Shown here one piece after another: positions 9,963 to 16,524 of a stretch of DNA of 64,000 bases (positions are counted from its first letter, which is position 1; each line of letters starts with the position of its first letter). The notes under the pieces are model-generated. The model did no database searches. It was not told where the DNA came from and saw only the letters and a program-made list of their open reading frames with translations. The DNA comes from Chloroflexota bacterium (GTDB taxonomy: Bacteria; Chloroflexota; Anaerolineae; Aggregatilineales; Ch27): NCBI GenBank assembly GCA_019873685.1, contig JAIOAT010000004.1, positions 1 to 64,000 of the forward strand, in the 5' to 3' direction. Position numbers and translations under genes: made by a program.

Positions 9963-10748
9963 TCAGGCCGGTTTACGCGCGGTGATCCGCGCGCTCAGGA
10001 TGCGCGGCGTCCCCGGCGCGGGGGTAACAATCGCGTCCGCATCCGCCTTATCGACGACCGTGATCTCGACGAAGCCCGCGGAACGCATCAGGTCGGTGTA
10101 GTCCCCAACATCGATCGCGCCGGTCACACAGCCAGCCCACTGGTCAAGCTGCGCTCGCTGCTCAGCGCTGAAGTCGCCCACCGTCACGATGTCGCTGATC
10201 GCAATCCGACCGCCGGGCTTGAGCACCCGGAAGGCTTCCCGGAAGACGGCGGCCTTGTCCGGCGATAGATTGATCACGCAGTTGGACATGATCACGTCGA
10301 CGGTGGCGTTCTCCACCGGCAGGGCCTCGATCTGGCCCCGGCGGAATTCGACATTAGCCATCCCCAGCCGGATCCGGTTGGCTTCGGCTCGCTCCAGCAT
10401 CTCCGGCGTCATGTCGACGCCGATTACGCGCCCCTGTGGCCCGACCTGCCGGGCGGCCAGGAAGCAGTCGATCCCGCCGCCGCTGCCGAGGTCCAGCACG
10501 GTCTCGCCGGGTCTGAGGGCGGCAATGGTGACCGGGTCGCCACAACCGAGGGAGAGGTCGGTGACGCTGGCAGGCAGATTCTGCAGCAGAGCCGGGTCAT
10601 ACACGGTTGAGTTACAGCTGCAACTGGCTGCTGATGAATCACCGCAGCAGCTCGCCGCGCTCAGTTTTAGCTCCGGGTCAGCCTGGCGGGCGATCCCGGC
10701 GTAATGATCGCGAACGGCGTTGTGGATGGCGCTGCGCTGGTCGGTCAT
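9963..10748 (-). CDS. arsM: Arsenite S-adenosylmethionine methyltransferase
   Basis: ArsM methylates As(III) with SAM to mono-, di- and trimethyl arsenicals. The 261-residue protein has the SAM-binding motif [17 protein letters not shown], a [11 protein letters not shown] acidic loop, and the cysteines typical of ArsM: an N-terminal Cys34-Cys35 pair plus Cys43 and Cys45, [11 protein letters not shown] in mid-domain, and [10 protein letters not shown] frame extension upstream is spurious: GGAGGA lies five bases before ATG 10748, and the longer form would overlap arsR. The gene follows arsR with a 67-base gap that carries a second copy of the ArsR operator-like site. No arsenite pump or arsenate reductase is in the window, so the visible route is methylation only. 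Confidence 0.93.
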   Translation of the reverse strand: MTDQRSAIHNAVRDHYAGIARQADPELKLSAASCCGDSSAASCSCNSTVYDPALLQNLPASVTDLSLGCGDPVTIAALRPGETVLDLGSGGGIDCFLAARQVGPQGRVIGVDMTPEMLERAEANRIRLGMANVEFRRGQIEALPVENATVDVIMSNCVINLSPDKAAVFREAFRVLKPGGRIAISDIVTVGDFSAEQRAQLDQWAGCVTGAIDVGDYTDLMRSAGFVEITVVDKADADAIVTPAPGTPRILSARITARKPA

Positions 10749-10763
10749 TCTATCCTCCAATGC

Positions 10764-10779
10764 ATAGATGATTGTCAAT
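10764..10779 (-). promoter_or_regulatory. ArsR operator-like site 2, before arsM
   Basis: The 16 bases ATAGATGATTGTCAAT (plus-strand reading) match the site upstream of arsR (11167-11182) with one mismatch. It contains TTGACA on the minus strand, which could also be a -35 box, although no good -10 follows before the arsM ribosome site. Confidence 0.6.
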
Positions 10780-10815
10780 GCTTTCCGCCAAAAAAGAGAG
10801 GCTGGCGGTTTCCTC

Positions 10816-11154
10816 TCACGAGTCAGCGTCTGGCCCCACGATCGTGTCAGGGCGGATGGCCGGCGCTTCTCCAGCGTAATCCGGGGCAAAGGTGCGCAGC
10901 AGGGTGCCACAGCACACCGTGAGCCGCGCCTGGTTGAGCGTGTAGAAGCGCTGGCGGCCTTCCTGCCGGACGAGCACCAGATCGGCTTCCTGCAGGATTT
11001 TGAGGTGGTGGCTAACGGTAGGCTGGCTGACCCGCCCACCCAGTCGCTCCACCACATCATTCACGCTCAGCCAGACGCAGCACAGGTGTCCCATAATTTC
11101 CTGCCGCGTCTCGTCGGCGATCGCTTTGGCGAAAAGCACTGATTCATGGCTCAT
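10816..11154 (-). CDS. arsR: ArsR/SmtB-family metalloregulator
   Basis: The 112-residue winged-helix repressor has a helix-turn-helix with [18 protein letters not shown] and a wing with [11 protein letters not shown]. Two vicinal cysteine pairs are visible, Cys25-Cys26 near the N-terminal helix and Cys81-Cys82 in the last helix, consistent with thiol sensing of As(III) or a soft metal. It precedes arsM and is expected to repress itself and arsM until metalloid binds. Longer in-frame starts at 11163 and 11181 lie within the promoter described at 11162-11189, so ATG 11154 is preferred. That start has no ribosome site and lies where transcription should begin. Confidence 0.92.
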   Translation of the reverse strand: MSHESVLFAKAIADETRQEIMGHLCCVWLSVNDVVERLGGRVSQPTVSHHLKILQEADLVLVRQEGRQRFYTLNQARLTVCCGTLLRTFAPDYAGEAPAIRPDTIVGPDADS

Positions 11155-11161
11155 AGCCGAC

Positions 11162-11189
11162 ATTATATAGACGATTGTCAATATGTCAA
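11162..11189 (-). promoter_or_regulatory. arsR promoter with operator in the spacer
   Basis: On the minus strand, TTGACA (11189-11184) and TATAAT (11167-11162) are separated by 16 bases, a consensus sigma70-type promoter. The ArsR-like site (11167-11182) fills the spacer, so bound repressor would block polymerase. The -10 ends seven bases before ATG 11154, predicting a leaderless transcript. Confidence 0.8.
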
Positions 11190-11209
11190 GGAGTTGAGCT
11201 GTGAATCGC

Positions 11210-11971
11210 TCAGCTATCCTGCAGTGTGATGTCCCAGGCAGCCAGGTCGGCGATGAAGCGATGAGCGGTCAGGTCCAGGTGCAGGGGCGTCAGGCTGGCG
11301 TAGCCATTATGGACAGCCCACAGATCGGTGCCTTCTTGGTTGTAGACGCCGGTAGGCACTTCCCCGACGATCTGGAAGATGTTGCCATCGCGGGAGAGGG
11401 CATCGCGGTAGATGCGGATGCCCTGGCGGGTCAGCCGCAGGCCCCGGACGGTAGGGCCGTCCGGCACATTAAGGTTGAGAATGGTCAGCGGCGGCAGTCC
11501 TTTTTCCAGTACACGGGCAGCGACCCTGACAGCGATGGCTGCGGCAGGCCGGTAGTCTTCCACGCTGTCGGCGCGGTGGTTATCCAGCGAGACGGCGATG
11601 GCCGGGACGCCGTGAATCACGGATTCGAAGGCGGCGGTGACCGTACCGCTGTAGGTGATGTCCTGGGCCATGTTAGGGCCACGATTGATCCCGGAGACGA
11701 CCAGGTCGGGCGGCCAGGGTGTTGCGCCCAGGGCGCAGATGGCGATGCAATCGGCAGGAGAGCCGCCCACCGCATAGGCCGGGGTGCCGTCGGCCAGGGC
11801 GGTTTCGTGCATGGGGATGTCCTGGAAGAGTGTCTTCTTGTGGCCGATGGCGCTCTGATTGACGGCGGGGGCGACGATCTGGACGGTGCCCAGCGTCTTT
11901 AGCGCCTGAACCAGCGCCAGCAAGCCGGGGGCCTGGACGCCATCATCATTGGTGACGAAGATGTGAGCCAT
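11210..11971 (-). CDS. surE: 5'/3'-nucleotidase SurE
   Basis: SurE is a metal-dependent survival phosphatase that dephosphorylates nucleoside monophosphates. The 253-residue protein starts HIFVTNDDGVQAPG, carrying the metal-binding NDDG, followed by VVAP-type strand IVAPAVNQSAIG, GGSPADCI, and SGINRGPNMAQDITYSGTVTAAFE, the conserved SG.N.G.N.....YSGTV.AA.E block. All metal ligands appear intact. A GGGAGA ribosome site precedes ATG 11971. The arsR promoter begins 20 bases downstream of its stop, so read-through from surE into arsR-arsM is possible. Confidence 0.95.
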   Translation of the reverse strand: MAHIFVTNDDGVQAPGLLALVQALKTLGTVQIVAPAVNQSAIGHKKTLFQDIPMHETALADGTPAYAVGGSPADCIAICALGATPWPPDLVVSGINRGPNMAQDITYSGTVTAAFESVIHGVPAIAVSLDNHRADSVEDYRPAAAIAVRVAARVLEKGLPPLTILNLNVPDGPTVRGLRLTRQGIRIYRDALSRDGNIFQIVGEVPTGVYNQEGTDLWAVHNGYASLTPLHLDLTAHRFIADLAAWDITLQDS

Positions 11972-12104
11972 GGCGGTTGAATCTCCCGCGAAGGTAAGTC
12001 TTATCGGTACAATGCGGGTCGTAGGATACCATCATCGCCACTGATAGGATAGACTCAATCGCCAGCCAGCTGCGCCGGCGAACATCCCTGCCAGGAGTAT
12101 GCCT

Positions 12105-12938
12105 GTGAGCGATATCGCTGCCGTTGTGATCATCGGGGACTCCGAATGGCGGGAGGAACTTGCCGCTGTTGAAGTCTCCTGCCGGGTGGTGCGCTATCCG
12201 CCGACCGGTGATGTGGCAGGGTATGTCAGGCGGTTGGCCGGGGATTTGCCGGCGGTGATTGTGGTGGATGGCTCGCATAGCGACTGGCGCCGGTGGGTCG
12301 CAGCGTCTAAGGCCAGCCCGGCTACGCGGCGCATCCCTGTGGCGCTGGTGACCGCTGATCCGACCCTGATCGCTGTGGGGCGCGACGCCGGTGCGGACGA
12401 GGTATTGCCGCCAGCACTACTGGGTCAGGAGCTATCCCGTTTGCTGGCGCGCCGGGAGCAGAGACGGCGGTACATCAATACGACGCTGGCGGATCAGTGT
12501 GGGGAGCCGTTGCCGCCGGAGGCGCTGGAAGGCATCCGCCGCTTCAACGCCGGTGAATACTACCGGCAGCATGACCTCTTTGAGGCGCTGTGGATGGCGG
12601 AACGCGGGCCAGTGCGCGATCTCTACCGGGCGATTTTGCAGGTCGGTGTGGCCTACTACCAGATTACACGGGGCAATCATCGCGGGGCGCTGAAGATGCT
12701 CCTGCGCAGCCTGCAGTGGCTTGCGCCGCTGCCGGATGTTTGCCGGGGGGTAGATGTGGCCGGGCTGCGCACGGACGCGGCGCAGGTTCGGGCGGCGCTG
12801 GAGAGCATGGACCCGGCGGAGATCGCCCATTTTGACCGCAGTCTGCTGCGACCGGTGCGGCTGGTCAGCGGGGCAGGGCAGGGTAATTCCATCGTGGAAG
12901 CGAAGGACGCTGAAGAGGAAAGCAGTAATGGGGGTTGA
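12105..12938 (+). CDS. DUF309 protein with N-terminal degenerate receiver-like domain
   Basis: The C-terminal half carries the DUF309 signature: FNAGEYYRQHDLFEALW, then GPVRDLYRAILQVGVAYYQITRGNHRGALKML. The N-terminal 120 residues look like a CheY fold: alternating strands, VIVVDGS where the phosphoacceptor would be, PVALVTAD, and GADEVL, but without the conserved lysine and with only one N-terminal acid. This is therefore probably a non-phosphorylated pseudo-receiver. An AGGAG site touches the ATG at 12099 but is seven bases from GTG 12105, so I prefer the GTG. The 3' end overlaps the next gene by 11 bases, which implies translational coupling. The function of DUF309 is unknown. Confidence 0.8.
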   Translation: MSDIAAVVIIGDSEWREELAAVEVSCRVVRYPPTGDVAGYVRRLAGDLPAVIVVDGSHSDWRRWVAASKASPATRRIPVALVTADPTLIAVGRDAGADEVLPPALLGQELSRLLARREQRRRYINTTLADQCGEPLPPEALEGIRRFNAGEYYRQHDLFEALWMAERGPVRDLYRAILQVGVAYYQITRGNHRGALKMLLRSLQWLAPLPDVCRGVDVAGLRTDAAQVRAALESMDPAEIAHFDRSLLRPVRLVSGAGQGNSIVEAKDAEEESSNGG

Positions 12939-13461
12939 AGGGCAAATTCTGGGCGCGCTGGGAATCTTCGCCCTGCGCATTCTGGGAGTGTCGATTTCCA
13001 CCGTGCGGATGCTGATCACGGTGCGGGGCCGCCGGTTGCTGTCGTCGGTGCTGGGCTTCTTTGAGGCGTTGATTTTTGCGGTGGCGCTGGGCAGCGTGGT
13101 CAGCCAGCTGGATAACCTTTGGAACCTGACGGCCTATTGCCTGGGTTTCGCTGTTGGGACGTACATCGGGATGCTGCTGGAAGAGCGTTTCGTGACCAAC
13201 TTTGCGACGGTGAACGTAGTGTCTGCTCATCACGCCCACCAGATCGCCGAGCAGGTGCGCCGGGCCGGGTTTGGCGCGACCGAGTCGCTGGGCCAGGGTG
13301 TCAGCGGGGTGGTCGGTTCCGTGCGGATCGTGGTCAGGCACCGGGACATCCAGCGCGTCATCGACTGTGTGAATAACGTTGATCCGGGCGCTTTCATCAC
13401 GCTGGATGAGACGCGGGCGGTGCGCCGTGGCTACCTGCCCGACGGGCGCAGCCGCATCTGA
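12928..13461 (+). CDS. UPF0316-type membrane protein (DUF5698/DUF2179)
   Basis: The 177-residue protein has three hydrophobic segments in its first 85 residues (GALGIFALRILGVSISTVRML, a second with FFEALIFAVALGSVVS, a third with YCLGFAVGTYIGMLLEE). A soluble C-terminal domain of DUF2179 type (VNVVSAHHAHQIAEQVRRAG to DPGAFITLDETRAVRRGYLP) follows. The start ATG 12928 lies inside the end of the DUF309 gene, so the two are cotranscribed and probably act together. UPF0316 proteins are conserved but uncharacterised; the C-terminal domain resembles small-ligand or nucleotide-binding DUF2179 modules. Confidence 0.85.
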   Translation: MGVEGQILGALGIFALRILGVSISTVRMLITVRGRRLLSSVLGFFEALIFAVALGSVVSQLDNLWNLTAYCLGFAVGTYIGMLLEERFVTNFATVNVVSAHHAHQIAEQVRRAGFGATESLGQGVSGVVGSVRIVVRHRDIQRVIDCVNNVDPGAFITLDETRAVRRGYLPDGRSRI

Positions 13462-13468
13462 AAGACAG

Positions 13469-13501
13469 CGCGGGCGTCAACCTCTCTGGCTGACGCCCGC
13501 G
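13469..13501. terminator. Bidirectional hairpin between convergent genes
   Basis: An 11-bp perfect stem CGCGGGCGTCA/TGACGCCCGCG (13469-13479 with 13491-13501) lies between the UPF0316 gene and the convergent phosphohexomutase. No long T-run is present on either side. Confidence 0.65.
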
Positions 13502-13522
13502 GTTGCAACCATTACGCAGGCG

Positions 13523-14941
13523 CTAGCTGTAGGCGGCGATCAGTTCTTCCAGCTTGGTGCGGTCAACCTGCGGGTGAGCCTTGAGCATATCGTTGAACAG
13601 ATTCATATAGCGGACGATCTCCGGTTTGGTGTAAGCCTCAAAGCGCAGCGTGATCGCCGGTTGCGTATTACTGGCTCGCACCAGTCCCCAGCCCTGTTCA
13701 AAGATTGCCCGCGCCCCATCTACATCCACGACTTCGTACTTCTCCTTGAGCTTAGCTGCCAGCGCGCTGATAACGCGCCACTTGTCAGCGTCCGGCGTGC
13801 TCAAGATGATCTCCGGCGTGGCAACCAGGCTGGGCATCCCGGCCAGCAGTTCGGAGAAGCTTTGATCGCTCTTGCTGAGGATTTCCAGCACTTTGAGCGA
13901 CACCAGCGGCGCATCATCGAAGCCGTAGTAGTCTTCGCCAATGAAGATGTGCCCGCTGACCTCACCGCCCAGTGGAGAGCCGATCTCGTTCATCTTGGCT
14001 TTCATCAGGCTGTGGCCGGCCATCCACATGACCGGGTGGCCGCCGTGCTTCTTGATCTCGTCAGCCAGCGCCTGGGATGATTTGACATCAAAGACGATGC
14101 TGGAGCCGGGGCGACGGCTGAGCAGGTCACGGGCCAGCAGGGCCAGCAGACGATCCGCCGCGACATGGTGGCCGCGCTCGTCGATCGTGCCGCAGCGGTC
14201 AGCGTCGCCATCGAAGCCGATGCCGATGTCCGCGCCGTGCGCGACCACGGCGGCTTCAAGGTCTTTGGTCAACTCCGGGTCCTCGGGGTTGGGCAGGTGG
14301 TTAGGGAAGGTGCCATCCGGTTCGCAGAACAGGCAGATCACTTCCACGCCCAGCGATTCCATGATTGCCGGCATGTACGCGCCACTCAGACCGTTACCGG
14401 CGTCCACGACCGCCTTGATCTTGCGGCTGCCCAGCTTGACCTTGCTCTTGACCGTTTCCAGATGGCGGTGGATCATGCTGAAGTCTTCGGTGATCCGCCC
14501 GTTGCCGGAATTGAAGTCGTCGGCTTCGATCATCTCGCGCAACGTTTGAATCTGGTCGCCATAGAGCGCCAGCTTGCCATGGGCCAGCTTGATCCCGTTA
14601 TAGTCTGTATTGAGGTGGCTGCCGGTGATCATCACCCCGCCGGAACGCGGGCCGTGAGAAGCGGTGGCGAAGTAGACGGTTGGCGTCAGCACCTGGCCGA
14701 TGTCGGTGACGTCGACGCCGCTGGCGGCGACGCCCTCGATCAGGGCAGCGCGCAGGGCAGGGGAGCTTTCGCGGTTATCGCTGCCGACGTAAACGCGCTC
14801 AATATCATGGTGGCGCTTCATGTAGGTGCCGTAGGCCCTGCCGACCAGCCGGGCGAAATCCGGGGTCAGGTCAGGATCGGCGCCGGTGACAAGGCCGCGA
14901 ATATCATACTTGCGGAAGACATGGCTCTTGACCTGGGTCAT
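13523..14941 (-). CDS. Phosphomannomutase/phosphoglucomutase
   Basis: The 472-residue alpha-D-phosphohexomutase begins VFRKYDIRGLV, then carries the phosphoserine loop GVMITGSHLNTDYNGIKL, the metal loop GFDGDADRCGTID, the sugar loop GGEVSGHIFIGEDYYGFDDA, and a C-terminal phosphate-binding RASNTQPAITLRFEA. The GE(V/M)SGH loop is of the PMM/PGM type, so it likely interconverts mannose or glucose 1- and 6-phosphates for glycan precursors. The reactive-serine loop is TGSHL where most relatives have ASHNP. ATG 14941 (MTQVKSH) is preferred: the longer frame would run into glmM. It lies 22 bases after glmM, forming an operon. Confidence 0.9.
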   Translation of the reverse strand: MTQVKSHVFRKYDIRGLVTGADPDLTPDFARLVGRAYGTYMKRHHDIERVYVGSDNRESSPALRAALIEGVAASGVDVTDIGQVLTPTVYFATASHGPRSGGVMITGSHLNTDYNGIKLAHGKLALYGDQIQTLREMIEADDFNSGNGRITEDFSMIHRHLETVKSKVKLGSRKIKAVVDAGNGLSGAYMPAIMESLGVEVICLFCEPDGTFPNHLPNPEDPELTKDLEAAVVAHGADIGIGFDGDADRCGTIDERGHHVAADRLLALLARDLLSRRPGSSIVFDVKSSQALADEIKKHGGHPVMWMAGHSLMKAKMNEIGSPLGGEVSGHIFIGEDYYGFDDAPLVSLKVLEILSKSDQSFSELLAGMPSLVATPEIILSTPDADKWRVISALAAKLKEKYEVVDVDGARAIFEQGWGLVRASNTQPAITLRFEAYTKPEIVRYMNLFNDMLKAHPQVDRTKLEELIAAYS

Positions 14942-14963
14942 GCTCTGCCCTTTCCTGGTGCGC

Positions 14964-16406
14964 TCAGCGGTATTTGTTGGCGTCAATTTTAGCACCTGTT
15001 GCGCAGTCGACGATATCGATCTGGGCCGAATCACTCTGACCGGCCTGGATGACCAGCTGGCATAACGCCAACGCCCGCTCGATCACTTCGTCCATTGACG
15101 ATCGTGGCCCACCTTCCACCATTGCCCGCAGCAGGTTCGGCTCCGTGCCGCTGTAGCGCATGTTGACGCGTCCCTGGTGATCAAAGGCGGCCAGGGTCTC
15201 GTCCACCAGCGGCTGCAACGCCGGGATGCCTTCCAGCGGGACCTGGCGGGCCAGATGGGTAGAGACGATCACCTGTGGGTAGCGGGGCATGGCGCGGGCG
15301 ATATCTTCCAGCAGGGTACGCTGGCGGGCGATCAGCGCCGCCACCTGCAGGCCAATGTAGATGCCATCCCCGGCGGTGTGTTCGTCGTCGAGCAGGATGA
15401 TGTGCCCGGCCTGCTCGCCACCCAGCCGGTAGCCGCCAGCGCGCATGCGCTCCATCACGTAGCGGTCGCCGACTTTGGTGCGCTCCAGGGTGATCCCCCG
15501 CTGACGCAGATAGTGCTCCAGGCCGCTGTTGCTCATGGTCGTGGCGACCACGGTCAGGCCGGGCAGGTCGCCGCGCTGCAGGAGGTGATCCGCCAGCAGC
15601 GCCAGGATGTGATCACCATCGATCAGCGTGCCGCCCGGAGTCAGGAAGACCACGCGATCCGCGTCGCCATCAAAGGCAATGCCTACGTCGGCGCCGCTGT
15701 CGGCGATCATCGCTCGCAGTGTCTCGCTGTGTCGCCGGACATGCTCGCTGCCGCTGCGCACGTTAATGTTGTCGCCGGTCGGCGCCGTCCCGAGCGCTGT
15801 GACGGCGGCTCCCAGCCGGGCGAAGGCTTCCGGCGCGATGGCGTAAGACGCCCCATTAGCACAGTCCAGCACCACAGAAAGGCCCTGTAGCGTGTCCGGC
15901 GCCAGGCCGGTCAGGAGGTGCTGCAGGTAGCGGCTGCGGTGCTGTTCGGCGCGATGCACCCGGCCAAACCCACTGGAGGCGGGTGGGTCGGCCAGGTAGC
16001 GCATGATCAGGGTTTCTATAGCTGCTTCCGCGTCGTCGCTGAGCTTGAAGCCGTCGCTGCCAATCACCTTGATCCCGTTCTGATCGGCAGGGTTGTGGCT
16101 GGCAGAGATCACGATGCCCAGGCTGTAACCCAGGGCGCGGGTCAGGTAGGCGATGCCGGGCGTGGTCATCACGCCAACATCATCGGCGGCCACGCCTTCG
16201 GCGGTTAGCCCGGCCAGCAGGGCATGGGTAATTTGCTCGCCGCTGGGGCGGGTATCCCGACCGATGACGGCTGTTGGTGCAGCGGCATTCTCCCGCAACC
16301 AGCGGCCGATCGCCCTGCCGGTCGCCAGCACGGCCTCCGGCGAAAGGGGATAAGTCCCGGCGACGCCGCGAATGCCGTCCGTTCCGAATTCGATAGGACT
16401 GTCCAT
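14964..16406 (-). CDS. glmM: Phosphoglucosamine mutase
   Basis: GlmM converts glucosamine-6-phosphate to glucosamine-1-phosphate for UDP-GlcNAc and peptidoglycan synthesis. The 480-residue protein starts IEFGTDGIRGVAGTYPL and has the phosphoserine loop VISASHNPADQNGIKV, metal loop FDGDADRVVF, sugar loop GGEQAGHIIL (the GEQ.GH form typical of GlmM), and phosphate loop RYSGTEPNLLRAMVEG. The ribosome site GAGGA five bases before ATG 16406 decides for MDSPIEF over the upstream ATG 16418. It is the first gene of a two-gene mutase operon. Tandem GlmM plus PMM/PGM covers both amino-sugar and hexose precursor branches. Confidence 0.93.
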   Translation of the reverse strand: MDSPIEFGTDGIRGVAGTYPLSPEAVLATGRAIGRWLRENAAAPTAVIGRDTRPSGEQITHALLAGLTAEGVAADDVGVMTTPGIAYLTRALGYSLGIVISASHNPADQNGIKVIGSDGFKLSDDAEAAIETLIMRYLADPPASSGFGRVHRAEQHRSRYLQHLLTGLAPDTLQGLSVVLDCANGASYAIAPEAFARLGAAVTALGTAPTGDNINVRSGSEHVRRHSETLRAMIADSGADVGIAFDGDADRVVFLTPGGTLIDGDHILALLADHLLQRGDLPGLTVVATTMSNSGLEHYLRQRGITLERTKVGDRYVMERMRAGGYRLGGEQAGHIILLDDEHTAGDGIYIGLQVAALIARQRTLLEDIARAMPRYPQVIVSTHLARQVPLEGIPALQPLVDETLAAFDHQGRVNMRYSGTEPNLLRAMVEGGPRSSMDEVIERALALCQLVIQAGQSDSAQIDIVDCATGAKIDANKYR

Positions 16407-16524
16407 CACGTTCCTCATGGTGATAAAGCCGGCTGAATGCAGCAGGATAATAGCGCTGATCGAGCAGCGCCTTCTGCTAACGGCTACAGCTTAACTGCAA
16501 CGGTAGATCGCGCGCAAGCGCGGA

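Noticed and set aside
10749-11060. N-terminal extension of arsM
   Set aside because: It overlaps arsR in another frame and reads as low-complexity S/R sequence; the ribosome site points to ATG 10748.
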